Source of the DNA: Batrachochytrium dendrobatidis JAM81
Taxonomy: Eukaryota > Chytridiomycota > Chytridiomycetes > Rhizophydiales
DNA length: 64,000 nucleotides
Direction: 5' to 3'
NCBI RefSeq assembly: GCF_000203795.2
Contig: NW_006281114.1
Span: forward strand, 186,001 to 250,000
Below, piece by piece: positions 1 through 11,313 of the stretch (positions are counted from its first letter, which is position 1; each line of letters begins with the position of its first letter). A model generated the notes under the pieces. The model ran no database searches. It was given only the letters and a program-made list of their open reading frames with translations, and was not told the origin of the DNA. The translations under genes and the position numbers were made by a program.

Positions 1-66
1 AATAGCAAGTTCAAAGTAATAACTATCCAGTTCATTTTGACATCACGAAACCATTTTTCCCGACTA

Positions 67-1068
67 TTAATCCAATTTCAATGGCAGCATTTCCTTTGTA
101 ATACCGTCTTTAGTGATGACAAAGATTTCCAGAAAGTCACCAGTGTAGATATCACGCTCAGTTGCGGAAGTAAAAGCGTCTTTGACGATACGCTTGACTG
201 TTTCGAGTGATGGAAGTGACTTTGAAGCGCCAGACATGTGATGTTTTCCAATCTATTTGATAACAAGAATAAGAAACACTGAGAAATTGAAAACAAAAAG
301 AATGCACGATTACCTGGTTGTCAAGGAAAGGTTGAATGAGTTTTCCAGCGGAACCACCGCAGTCCCATGAAACTCGCTCATAGTTTCCGACGGGATCGTA
401 AGTATATACACAACCCTTTCCTACAGACAAGCGAGATGAGTACAAGATAGTAAAAAGGGAATAAAGCAAGAATAGTATTACCATGTTCATCTAGACCGCC
501 CACTGAGCACCATGAGAAATAGGGAAAGAAGCGTTTATAGTAGAGAATAGTGGAAAGCATCTGAGCCATGGCAGGAGCACTCATGTTCTTATCGTGCTGA
601 AATTGATACCACTACAAACACAACATCAGATTGACAGATAACTGGATGCAATCTTGGGATAAACCGTACCTCGAGACGTTGTTGAATACGCTTCATTAGA
701 GTTTGAGAATCAGCAAACATTCCACCAGTAGCCAAGACAGTGCCATTGCGCCTAGAAACGAGAAGGATAAGAAACACAGATAATAACAAGAGACCAAGCC
801 AGCGACAATACTATACATCTCATGAACCTTTGGAGCATAACGAGTGTTGATGCTGTAGCCTTCACTCTGACGAGTATCACCAGCAATCACACAAAAGTCA
901 TCACCAGCAATAGCCAGGGTCGTACTAGAAACAAGATAAAAAGGTAAGAGCAAGACAAGTAATACAAGTAATAAGACTAGTTTACCCTCCATTGTCAGTA
1001 TAAGGAGAAAATGCATGTTCGATGGGAACTCGAACAGGAGCAGCACAGATCTGAGTGGAAGCAAACAT
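67..1068 (-). CDS. PRE7: 20S proteasome subunit beta6 (PSMB1/Pre7)
   Basis: Non-catalytic beta-type subunit of the 20S proteasome core. The spliced protein begins [11 protein letters not shown] (human PSMB1 starts MLSSTAMYSAP), then [94 protein letters not shown] and [20 protein letters not shown], in the order expected for beta6. About six exons; introns at 925-985, around 755-816, near 614-670, 480s-410s and 300s have GT-AG ends and keep frame. The stop is TAA at 67-69. An in-frame upstream ATG at 1323 would run through the start of the divergent beta5 gene and match nothing in the family, so the ATG at 1066-1068 was chosen. Identity is very sure; minor exon edges less so. Confidence 0.93.
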
Positions 1069-1124
1069 AAGAAAACAATTTGCAAGGAAAGAATAATTCA
1101 ACTTTAACCCATTCTTGTCATCTA
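1069..1124. promoter_or_regulatory. 56-bp bidirectional space between proteasome genes
   Basis: Only 56 bp separate the beta6 ATG (minus) from the beta5 ATG (plus), so both transcription starts and any 5' UTR must lie in this space or within the coding sequence of the other gene. I looked for the yeast PACE element (GGTGGCAAA) on both strands and do not see it here. The shared promoter is inferred from geometry only. Confidence 0.5.
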
Positions 1125-2425
1125 ATGTTGGATTTATCGTTTCTGGATTCTGTTGATTGCACGACTGCTTCTGACTCGTTGGACTGCTTCGACTCGCTTC
1201 ATTCTTGTCTTCGTGCTGATGCTCTGCCTCGCTTTGCCTTGCCAAATGTTGCCAGTGTAATGTATTCTGTTCTAACCAGGGTTTGATTATCAGTTGTCTT
1301 GGATCTAACTCTTGTTGATTCATAGCCTACTGAGTTTCTAAAACATCACACTAGTGACGCTACTCCTCATAGTATCAAACTTGAAAAAGGAACTACAACT
1401 CTTGCCTTCAAGTTTGCTAAAGGTGTCGTTGTGGCAGTCGATTCTCGTGCAACAATGGGCTCTTATATTGGTAAAGTCACTCTTCAATCTAGATTCATTC
1501 CAGTATCGACTGACTTGGTTGTCTCATTCATTAGGCTCTCAGACTGTCAAAAAAGTCATTGAAATCAATCCTTATCTTTTGGGTACCATGGCTGGTGGTG
1601 CTGCCGATTGTTCCTTCTGGGAGCGTGAGCTTGGTCGTCGTGCTAGGTAAAGAGTGTCGCTGTAGAATGACTTGTCATGTATTAATTCAATATTAGACTT
1701 TATGAATTGCGTAACAAGGAGCGCATTTCTGTTGCTGCTGCTTCAAAACTTCTCTCAAACATGGTCTATGGATACAAAGGAATGGGTCTTTCCATGGTAA
1801 ATGTGTTGTGTAATCAACTTGAATGGTCTTCAAGTGTATTAAACTCATCGTATTGTTGTAAATAGGGAACTATGATCACTGGATGGGATAAACAGGTACA
1901 TTCACTGTGATTCAAATCTGACAACTCTTGCAAAACGCTAATGTACACTGTTCTTCAACTACTCGTCTTTTTGATGTATAAATATTATAGGGTCCTGGCT
2001 TGTTTTATGTCGATTCGGATGGACAACGTCTTAAAAATCATATGTTTTCTGTTGGTTCTGGATCTACGTATGCATACGGCGTGCTTGATGCTGGCTATGA
2101 TTACGATCTTTCTGTAAATGATGCCATTGATTTGGCTCGTCGTTCTATTTATCACGCTACTTTCCGTGATGCATACAGTGGTGGCTCAGTAAATGGTAAA
2201 TAGGTGGTTCATACAACTTGTTTGACTGTACATCGTGTTGATATTCTTTGTCTATCTAGTCTATCACGTTCAACAGGACGGCTGGAAGTTTATTAGCAAC
2301 ACCGACGTGATGGATTTGCACTATGAGGTATGTTCAAAATGCAGTATATGCAGTGCTCGAGTAGTTACCAACACGGTTTTGATTCCATCTAGTATGCCGA
2401 TCAACCTCGTCCACCACTTCTTTAA
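1125..2425 (+). CDS. PRE2: 20S proteasome subunit beta5 (PSMB5/Pre2), chymotrypsin-like
   Basis: Catalytic threonine protease subunit of the proteasome core. Eight exons (1125-1256, 1326-1470, 1535-1646, 1697-1796, 1867-1896, 1991-2195, 2260-2327, 2393-2425) join in frame to 274 residues. A propeptide of about 70 residues ends in EKG, followed by the mature start TTTLAFKF with catalytic Thr1, then Asp17 (AVDSRAT) and Lys33 ([21 protein letters not shown], with Met45). Later family blocks are [36 protein letters not shown] and [10 protein letters not shown]. Residue 22 is Met and residue 27 Gly, where Ala is usual at both. The start at 1125 is the first ATG that leaves room for the neighbouring gene and gives a propeptide of normal size; exon 2 begins [11 protein letters not shown], typical of fungal propeptides. 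Confidence 0.95.
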
Positions 2426-2625
2426 TTGTTCAACTTGGACAATCCACCAGTTTCTGATTCGTGTTGATTGGATCTTGGTAGCAAATAAATTTGATAAATT
2501 TGAATGGAATATAGCTTGAATGGTTTTTTTGTATGTGATATCAAGGCATGAGATGGATGTTGTGGTCAATACACTTTGTATTACTCGGAATTAAAAGTAT
2601 AGAATTTTGAAGTATTCATTATAAA

Positions 2626-3357
2626 TTACTCGTCCTCGTCTGAGCTTTCATAAGTATTGATCATTGCAGTCAATACAGTGCTGGTAGGCTTGCAAGACAC
2701 TGCGTTGGACTTGATATCAATTGAATGCTTTGTTCGTTTGGGTGAATCAGTTGTAGTAGAATGACTCGACACATTGGTATTCAACGTCGACTTTCGTTTC
2801 ACTCCTTTTAATAAAATAGACTTTTGAGTATCTTGAATTACATTTTTGTGACTGGCATGAATGGGTTGAGTTGGTTTGAATGTCATGTTAGAATCTAAAC
2901 GATCTGCTGAATCCAACACATGAGTCACAGTAGAAATCTTTGCATTACGGAATTCATCCAAAGCAGCTTGATCAGCATGCTTGATGTCTCGTTCCTTTGC
3001 TGCAGCCAACGATTTGGCATGGGTTAAAAACTCGACTTCGTCTGAATCCAGCAACTTGATCTGGTTTGAAAACTTCATCTTTTCAGCAAACTCTTCAAGA
3101 CAGTGTATCAGTCAATTGTTCAAGAATACAGAGAATAGACTGTTAAAAACACTAGTCAACTCACCTTCATCCTGCAACTGCTTCTTCTCGGCCAGTTTTT
3201 CAAATAAAGGCCGAGGATCATACTCTGCGTCGGGTTCCTTTGTTTGATCTTGATTCCCCAACTCCTTTTCAGTCACAAACTTGCTGGCCATTTGAACTGC
3301 AACCACTGAAGTCTCTGTCTTGGTGCCCAACGACTTGCTAAAAAACCCTTCTGACAT
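2626..3357 (-). CDS. FAM192A: FAM192A/PIP30/Fyv6 family protein
   Basis: Two exons (3165-3357 and 2626-3092, 72-bp intron) encode 219 residues. The N-terminal third carries the NIP30/FAM192A domain: FVTEKELGN, then YDPRPLFEKLAEKKQLQDEE, then MKFSNQIKLLDSDEVEFL, matching the human pattern YDPRSLYERLQEQK...FKNMVRGLDEDETNFL. The rest is lysine-rich with an NLS-like stretch (SPKRTKHS) and an acidic SSDEDE tail. In animals the protein binds the nuclear proteasome activator PA28-gamma; yeast Fyv6 acts in the second step of splicing. It lies 200 bp from the beta5 stop codon, in convergent orientation. Which of the two roles applies here cannot be read from sequence. Confidence 0.85.
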
Positions 3358-3361
3358 GTTG

Positions 3362-3658
3362 ATTGCAATCGTATTCGTATAAAATAGAATAAAAATGACA
3401 AACTATTCAACACTTGTTAAATTTACTGTTGAATAGTTTCAACTGTTCAACTCATTCAATATAATTTATTATTCAACAGCAATGTCGCGAGTTTCATTCA
3501 TGAACTCGACAATCATTCGACTATAACAAATAGTGTTGTATGAAAACACTGATAATCTAAACGTCAATGTGTAGACAACCTAATAAATATTTAAATACTG
3601 TTTATTTCAAAATAAAAAGTCATTGACAAGTCTTGCATTTTACGTGAATACTGCTGTA
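3362..3658. mobile_element. MITE copy (TIR family), between FAM192A and RRN7
   Basis: The left end reads TTGCAATCGTATTCGTATAA and the right end ATTTTACGTGAATACTGCTG followed by TA: inverted copies of the terminal repeat shared by all members of this family. About 300 bp with no coding capacity. The left end starts only about 5 bp from the FAM192A start codon, so the element supplies most of the upstream region of that gene and part of that of RRN7. Confidence 0.7.
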
Positions 3659-3742
3659 AAAAGCACTGATTTTTCTAGTCTTTACAACTGATTTAATTCA
3701 ATCCAATTAAACTGTCACTACAATTCCATCTAATATCTGTCA

Positions 3743-6123
3743 ATGCCATCTGCGTGTGTGAGGTGTGGATCCAAGAAATGGCGTCGTAATATCGATGGTC
3801 TGTATGTCTGTGAACAAGGACATCAACATACTGTATGTTCAACTCTTGAATATCTTTATGCAAAGTTGACAACCTGCTCAATGCTATAAATCTAAACTGT
3901 TTAACATCATTTGATAGGTACAAGAGCAGGCTGATGATGAAGACATGGACTTTTCTTCGCAGAAGCGGAAAATACATAAACTTAAAAAGAGAGTTGTGCA
4001 GGTTGAATTAGGTAGACTGCAATGGATTTGCTGGTTTAAGTTGTACATGACTCGAAACTCACATGAACGCATGGCAATCAACTAGGATATCGTCCAGCCA
4101 AACGATCCAGTTCGATTCTTGTGGAAGAGCTTCAATTCGAGCTGCGAGTACAAGTCCTGCATCTTGTAAAAAGTCGTAATCTTCCTAAACAGTTGATTGA
4201 TGTGGTCAGAGATTTATGGCTGATCTGGCTTATACAATGCGATCCTAGTATCTCAGACCGCATAATACGAAGAACTTGGACTGCTAAAACAAACCATGAC
4301 GATTCTTCATGCACTGATGATAATACGAGTAACAGCCGTTACACTGAATCCAAGGCTGAATCCAAGGCTGAATACAAAAACAGTTTTAGACATTGTGTTA
4401 CTCTTGTTTTTTGTCGTCTGGGATGTCGCATTTTAAGCATTCCTATTCTTTTGGGTGATCTGATTGAATGGGTATGCGATGGCTCTATGCCGTTTTTTTC
4501 ACTACCAAAGATACTTCCTGTTGAAATCAAACGACATTTTCGTTTTGAAACAAAGTTTGTCAGAGTAAGTCAAAGTTTAGTTAGATTCATCTCGTATTCA
4601 TGTAGCACTTTTGTGTTGATCTTTCAGTGACTTTGATTTGGAATCAGCAATGGTTAAATATCTGCTGTTTTCCTACTAGAATTGTCTTGTTCAATAGTTA
4701 CTCTCAATTCTTTAAACCACGACACTCATTATATGATCCACACAATCAAACCATTCTTTTCCTCATTTTTGACATATTCATACATTGTGTTGAATTGTTT
4801 TGATACTCTCAAATCCTCTTTGTTGTATTCTAACATCTCGGATACATTCGCGTCTTCAACAGTCTCAGTAATGCAACTGTACATGCCAATCACCACAAAC
4901 AATACCAAAGATCACAGTGTTGATTAATGGGATTGGCGGTTTATTATACACTGACACTTGTTTAGTGTTTCATTTTACGTGAATACGGCTGCAAGTCGAA
5001 TGATTTGACTGATATTATGATGTTTTTCAATTTGGATAGGCTAGACCAGGCATAATAGAGATGACTCATCTCCAGAGTGTTGTAATAGGGGCTATGAACC
5101 GCCAAAATATTCAATTATCTGACCCTTTTCCACCGTCCGTTGTATTGAGACTTTTAAAGCAACTCAACCTTCCAGGTATTTTCGTGCATGCTTCTATTTC
5201 ATTTAAGCAGACAAGTTATTCACGTAGATTCAAATCACACACTTGTTTCTGACAGCTGGAGTATATCTGCATTACAAGGCGATTCGCTTTCTTAAGGAAA
5301 AATTAGACACGGCCGTCACACTTCGAGAAATACGCGCAGTTGCATCTTTTTTTCTGGCAATCAAAGCATGTTTGCATTCCAGCACATTCAAGTAGGATAC
5401 TTTTTGCTAATGATATCATGTAATGTGTTGTGCTTAATTGACCAGTTTATTGTAAAACGTATATAGTCCATCACCACTTCCTGAAAACCTATATAACGAA
5501 CTGCATAGTTATCATCCACCTATACAGTAAGTCTTGGATCCACAAGATTCATGCAATGTTGTAAACTAAAATAGCGTGATGATTCCTAAATTATCAATCA
5601 CAGACCTGAGCTTGAGGCATCATTTCTTAAAAGCAGTTGGAACAGTTGGGTTGAATCAACTAAACTATGGCTTCCAGTAAAATCTCATGCAAAAGGTACT
5701 CCCGCTCTTTTACATAGTATTAGATGTGATGAATATCGTTTCACAATTTATTTTAATGGTTTCATTTTAGAGTCTCTTGATATATTTAATGATTATATGC
5801 ACAATGGAGAGGACCTCTTTGGTGACCCAATGGCTCAAGCCAATGAATACAAAGGCGATTTTGTATATCCTCTCTACGAACCCAGAGAACCGATTCCCCC
5901 GCACGTGTCTTTGCGGTCAGTTGGAAATATGCGCTACTATCAGCATTTTGAACTGGATACTATGGGTTCTTGGCCGCTTGCACTTGAAGTGTACCTCGAT
6001 ATCTTGTCAAGATTGTTTTACATACGTAGAATTGACTTGGAATATCAAGTTGATATTCTTGAAAAAGATTTTCTTTCCATCTGTGGTTCAGCCTCGAATC
6101 CAAATCAACCCTTATCCACTTAG
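3743..6123 (+). CDS. RRN7: RNA polymerase I core factor RRN7/TAF1B
   Basis: TFIIB-like initiation factor of RNA polymerase I. Exon 1 holds the zinc ribbon (MPSACVRCGSKKWRR, then GLYVCEQGHQH). Exon 2 is acidic then basic (QEQADDEDMDF, QKRKIHKLKKRV). Exon 3 (4086-4566) has YRPAKRSSSILVEELQFEL and a cyclin-fold region (RLGCRILSIPILLGDLIEW). Later exons give ARPGIIEMTHLQSVV, AGVYLHYKAIRFLKEKL (from 5256) and the final exon with DDLF-like acidic text and YPLYEPREPIPPHVSLRS to the stop at 6121-6123. Introns join in phase at 3833-3917, 4012-4085, 4567-5039, 5176-5255 and three further sites. The 473-bp intron holds a MITE. A tandem SKAESKAE repeat sits in exon 3. Family call rests on the zinc ribbon plus overall layout. 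Confidence 0.8.
4589..4994. mobile_element. MITE copy inside RRN7 intron
   Basis: The left terminal repeat is degraded (ATCTCGTATTCATGTAGCAC) and the right one clear (CATTTTACGTGAATACGGCT near 4971-4990). The element lies wholly inside the intron 4567-5039; removing it would leave an intron of about 67 bp, the usual size here. Internal text (CTTTGTTGTATTCTAACATC, ending in a stretch like GATTAATGGGATTGGCGG) matches the copies at 56719 and 57582. Confidence 0.7.
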
Positions 6124-6225
6124 TCCATCTATTTAGCTAACCCTGACACTATATACACGATCCGTGGTTGATTCAACCCATCGAGTCAATACAAGCAAAT
6201 GGGTCCAGTCTTTTGATTTTTCCAT

Positions 6226-6480
6226 ATATTGCAGTCGTATTCGTGCAAAATAAAACCAAGTTTTGAACTAAACATGTCGTTTGAAGTAGCTATACATTGT
6301 ACACTCATCACATTCATTCATGTCATTCAGATATTGGGTTCGATTGTTTTCAGTCGACTCGTTTTTGATGTATCCTAAACTACCAGATCCATTTTCGTTC
6401 TAGTTTAAAAGCAATGATGGCGCATTTCAAAAATACAATGATTGGTATCTAATGCTCCATATTACTGAACACGACCATCA
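6226..6480. mobile_element. Degraded MITE remnant in convergent 3' gap
   Basis: The left end TGCAGTCGTATTCGTGCAAA (about 6226) is a family terminal repeat. The following text (GCTATACATTGTACACTCAT, then TTTTGATGTATCCTAAACTA) parallels the copy at 57582-58075 in the same order. No right terminal repeat was found, so it appears truncated. It fills the space between the convergent stop codons of RRN7 (6123) and GAA1 (6679). The rest of that gap, to 6678, shows nothing else. Confidence 0.5.
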
Positions 6481-6678
6481 ACAATACGCTCAAGCGTTCA
6501 AGCAAATATAGATGTTGTTTTGAATCATCTTGTCAATACAATGTATACGTGTAGGATCGGTTATGATTTATTGATTGCGTATTCTATCCACAACATCATC
6601 TTGGACTAAACCCATGTAAAAATCAAGAGATCTGTATGACGAGATGAAACAAAAAATGCAATCAATCCATGTATTGGG

Positions 6679-9309
6679 TCATGTTTCCATTTCCACAAGT
6701 GTTTGAGCTGTTAGATTGAGTGGCCAGATGAGCAAACAAACAAAGGGGACCAATTGACTACCGAAAAAATGCCAGTCAAAAACTGCATCCTTCACTGCCT
6801 GTGCCACGACTGCCGTATCACCATACAGAAAACAGGCAAGTAAAAGATATCCTGGTGGAGAAAGCAGATTAAGCAAGACAATCTGAGCAATCCTTAATAC
6901 TTTGCTCGTTGTAGGACGAATAAACAAAAACACTGGTACATAAGGAAGTGCAACTAGAATACAAAGACTTGGATTGATGCCAGCCAACATAAATAAAAAT
7001 ACTCCAAGCACGCAGCAGCAACACAATCTCACAATTTTCCATGCTGGAACCGAGGTTTTAGTTGAAGCTCCAGATCCATAAGCAAGGCGATGAACAAAAG
7101 GCATGATGTAGTAGACAAGAAAAATCTGTAGCCCAATAATGGTTGTTTCAACCAAAGCAAACTACAATTATACAGCAGCGTCAACCATCAAAAAACGCCT
7201 GTTAATTCAAATCACTGGTTTACAAAATAAACTCGACATATCTACATCAACTTACTAAATCAGTACGCATGGCTGAAATATATGTTATTGTTTCAATGTT
7301 GACCATCATCCAACTACAAGCACCAAAGCTGGTAGCAAGAGTAAGAAGCGGTAAAAACATTGGGCGAACAAAATGAGTAAACGATGTGACTCCAAGTACA
7401 CGATGAACATATATAGAGCTAGCAGATTGGTCTATTTTCAAGTTTTTTGATGCAATCAAGGCAAAAGGTGTTTCCCACCATTTCCCAATGGAGAAAATGA
7501 TGATGGATGATGCTAAAATAGCAACTGGGGCAATATACACGGATATAGGAATAAATTCGGATGCTGTTGGCATGAAATAAAACCAATATGAATGATGCAG
7601 TTTTTCCAAGAGATTATTAAAGCTGCGCAAAGCATTTTCTAGTATCCTATATTATGTATTCCAGCAGGTCAGTATATCTAAAATCTATCAACAGAACTCA
7701 GATTTACTTACTGTCCAACTTGAATCGCACCCACAGACTGTGAAAACCCAGGAATAACAAGTCCTCGTAAAGTAATTGCTTCAATTTTGTATCTGAAACC
7801 AAATTGCAGCACATTTGAATCAAGAGAAGTATAATCATATGAGTTGTAGTTACGCTTTTAACAATAAAATCTCAAGCATCTTACTGGAGGAAAAGAGCGT
7901 GACTAGCCTTGGGCATGCAAGACGCTTGGTAGCCAATAAAACGCCATAGACGCTTAATGCAAGCCAAATACTGGTCAGTCATACTATAGCCGACTGTCTT
8001 ATGATCACCATGATGCAACTCAAGAGGAGATCCGTAATATGGATCAGAAATACTTAAAATAATTGTTGTAACCAAATCTGCATTGGGAAGGAGCCCATTG
8101 ATTCCTTCAGGGAAAATTCCAATACTAGTGTAATCCTCTGTACCAGGAAATTCCAAACTAATGGCAGATTGAATAGAACCGGCGTGTGTGTCAAGCGAAT
8201 CAAATATAAGACCTGCGCGTCTGTGTTAACAATATGCTCTGCAACACATGTATTTCAGCAGGACAATCACCTTGTTTAACATCCGGTTTAAACCCATGAT
8301 ACGCTTGTAGCCAAGAGTAGGTTCCATAAGCATTGTTTGTGGTAACCAGTATAATGATATCCTTTGACCAAAACGAATACTCTATTTAAACACATGCATC
8401 AGTACGGACAAGATCGTGCTGCAACACATGCATGTCAACAGTCAATACAATCTACTCGTACTTTTCAGGAATTTGGCCAATTGTAACAGATATCGAATAC
8501 CGTTGGCGTTGAATGCATTGTCCGCAAGAGTTAGTGGGGCCGTCAATACCATGGCTTCCGTTCCATCTCCACGAGGTGCTCGTAAAACACCATGTATGTT
8601 ATATCCTTTTACCAACTCATCATTGGCTGGATAATGAAAGTATTGAATAAAAGTGTCGAGCCCAAGCTTATCAAGCTCATCTTGGATAAGAGTTGCCTGT
8701 CTATTTATGAACAGTAAGTGAATGACAATAGGTTACATTGGAGCAACCACAGCAGAGATGAAACCTTACTCCAACAGTGTAATATTTTGTTGAAACAGTT
8801 GCATTCCAAACTCGGAATGGAACGACTGATCTACATCTGCATGATAGAAATAGCGATTGACTTGACCAACCAGCAATGCCTTTTCATCAATCTCTGCTCT
8901 ATGATGCAGCTGTGGCCAGGTGGATGGCAGTTGAAGAGGCAGAAGAAGCAGAAGCACAAGTCCTAATAAGTAAAGCGCAGGACTATTGAATACCAAAACA
9001 TGTCAGTATTATGCTAGTAAACAGTGGTTGACTTTCTTGATGGTTTATATTGCAGACCAATGTGTTGTTTTAAGAGCATTCAGTGTCAATGGCAAGTCAC
9101 TCGGTATGAATGGTAGGTTTTATTATCTACAAACTAGTAGAGCGCTTATAAGCAAGATGCAGATGTCTTATGTTCATATCTGCTTACCCAAACCAGAACA
9201 ATCCTCTATTAAGTATTTGAAATGCATGACGACGGAAGTTGATACGGAATGCTTCCCTAGATAAGCCTTTGAGTGGTTGTGTAATCGACACCGACGAGAC
9301 CTCGTCCAT
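6679..9309 (-). CDS. GAA1: GPI transamidase subunit GAA1/GPAA1
   Basis: ER membrane subunit of the complex that attaches GPI anchors to proteins. Exon 1 (from ATG at 9307-9309) encodes MDEVSSVSITQPLKG and runs to GLFWFG; exon 2 completes a long hydrophobic N-terminal segment (PALYLLGLVLLLLLPLQLP) followed by ENAL-like text (EIDEKALLVGQVNRYF). Then come the luminal domain markers GVLRAPRGDGTEAMVL, NAFALNALSARVSG and DLVTTIILSISDPYYG. LRSFNNLLEKLHHSYWFYFM opens the C-terminal polytopic part, which has several hydrophobic segments and ends TAQTLVEMET. These match GAA1/GPAA1 blocks. An alternative reading that starts at a TTG near 8996 is preceded by an in-frame stop, and the upstream exon solves this. 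Middle exon edges (about 7650-8410) were not all resolved. Confidence 0.85.
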
Positions 9310-10146
9310 TGTGGTATCAAAAACAAAGGCAACTTGCTTTAGCTCGTTTAAAATTTATAACTTGCAATAAACCGACATGTCCAGATATAAATGGCTAGAC
9401 ATCACATTCGTACTTGTGTATTGGATCATCCAAGATGGTCATGCTGGACAGTCGAACGCGAATAGTTGTAACAGCTAGTTGTATTAATGAATATAGGAGT
9501 TTATCGTAAAAGTAAAGATAGAAAGTAGTGAAGCTAAAAACGATATGATGGCACACCTTGAACACCATTGTTGAGGTAACTAACTACTATGCCATCATCA
9601 GTGATGACTACGCTTACGTACCACAAATATAGATGTAACACATAATATGTCAACATTAAAGTCTGGTTTAACATTGTCCAATAAATTGCTTGATTTGAAG
9701 GTGTTTTGGCATTGGTCCATTAGTCCGATTGTTGGTTGGCAATTCAGACTTGTAAATGACAATTGATTCTTGATTGTTGCATTGGTGTCCATATGTGACT
9801 CATTGTATACGGAACATGACTGACAAGTATGTCTGAATTGATGACAGATGATACAGTCTATCCAACAAAAAGTAATACATTGATTGTGTCTGTGTGGAAA
9901 TAAGCTTTGTATGTTACATTACTGAATGTATGAGAATCAACTTTCAAACAACATATACGTCCAATGACTCTTGCAAATGCATTGATAGAGTGCTGTTGAA
10001 TAATTTGAGCTCTTAGTAACTTGTCTTATCCATGCGATGATTTTCAGATATTACAGTTGTAATATTACACATTTTCCATTTTTGTTGGATACCAATATAA
10101 TTAAAACTATCGACATTTAAAAGTGAATAAGAGTTTATATATTATT
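9310..10146. other. Non-coding gap, nothing recognised
   Basis: About 840 bp between the GAA1 start and the next gene's 3' end. Only short chance ORFs. A short inverted pair (ATGATGGCA at about 9547, TGCCATCAT at about 9590) is present but too small to interpret. No MITE terminal repeat was seen. Confidence 0.5.
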
Positions 10147-11164
10147 TCAAGATTTCATAAGAACTGCAACTGTTGTTTTGAGATCCTGAACATATCGTTG
10201 TAAATCGTTTTCAAAACCCATCTTGCCATCATATCTTTTAACCAATTCATTGATCTCCAATTCAGCTCGTTCGATATTCTCCAACAGCTTCCACTCCTGT
10301 AGTGACTTGTTCATAATATCCATCTTGACAGTTTTTGGAGTTTTGATTGCGATTTCCATCAATCCAGAATAGTGAAATTCACTGTTTCCTTCGTAGAATT
10401 TGTCCAGGATATCGAGTTTGGCATAACCCTGCGACTGATTTTCAATACGAAAGTCAACAATCATTGGGTTTTCACCGACTTGACCACAGTTTGAAGTGTT
10501 GCCAGCACAATCACGAAGACAGAGGATGCGAGATATCAGATCCAATTGAAGTAGAGCATTGTTGTTTACTGTATCCTTGGTCAAGTTGGACAATAAGACC
10601 AAATGACAATCCTTGGTGGCAATGTAGATAGTCTTTTTGGTGCCATGAGATGGGATGATAAAATGAACTTGAGGACCAATTCCAATATGATGCAGAATCT
10701 TGTAGACAAACAACTCCTTTGTATCTGGTGGTTTGATACTCTTTATATTGTCTTTTGTTGGTCCGTATTGATGCGTCTTGATGTAATAGCAAACACTTTG
10801 AGTTCCATTGTTGACATTACAAGTGAATCCAGTTTGAATGCCGCTCTTTTTTGGAAAAAATGTAATATCAAAGAGATCTGCGTCAAGACCTGCCTTGCAG
10901 TGTTGAATGAGAAAGTATTCCTTGACAGCATCTTGAATGACTTCAGCATTTCCATCCAGATACTCTGCTATTTGAGTAAAAGAGTTTTGTAGAGTTCATA
11001 ACGCTCTTTTGAGTCAGTGATGTATTTCGTGCAAAGTAAATCGTCAGAGAAGTCAAGGGCAGCCTTGGCTTGCAGAATACGAACTTGACCTCTCATCTTG
11101 TGTGTATGTTGTTTCCTATTTCCACAAACCCGTTCCATTTCCAGCGGTTATCTTCATCAGACAT
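10147..11164 (-). pseudogene. Unrecognised protein, frame-disrupted near 5' end
   Basis: A clean reading frame runs from about 10985 to the stop at 10147 (QIAEYLDGNAEVIQDAVKEY, later KELFVYKILHHIGIGPQVHF, LDLISRILCLRD, NPMIVDFRI). The obvious 5' part is in other frames: MSDEDNRWKWNGFVEIGNN from ATG 11164 stops at a TGA near 11094, RGQVRILQAKAALDFSDDLL (11096) stops at TAG near 10974, and the downstream part needs a one-base shift in a run of T (about 10980-10985). No intron with usable sites repairs either break. The D...N...IVDFRI pattern is faintly like a kinase-fold active site, but I do not name a family. It could be a pseudogene, a sequencing error, or a gene starting inside. Confidence 0.5.
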
Positions 11165-11313
11165 TTGATTGTTACGAAAGAAAAAAGGAATAAAAAAAGT
11201 GGTAAAAAGTAGTACATTTATATGAAAAATTTATTAAATTCATTAGAATTGGTATATATTCTCATTCAAGTAAAACGGTATTATCCGGTGCTCTTTATAT
11301 ACTACTAACTTTA

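Noticed and set aside
1125..1326. Earlier beta5 start at ATG 1080
   Set aside because: It lies about 12 bp past the divergent beta6 start codon (1068), leaving almost no promoter, and adds residues unlike any propeptide; ATG 1125 gives normal length.
4567..5039. Introner-like element (transposon that itself supplies splice sites)
   Set aside because: The MITE ends lie 22 and 45 bp inside the intron ends, and most copies are not in introns, so simple insertion into a pre-existing intron fits better.
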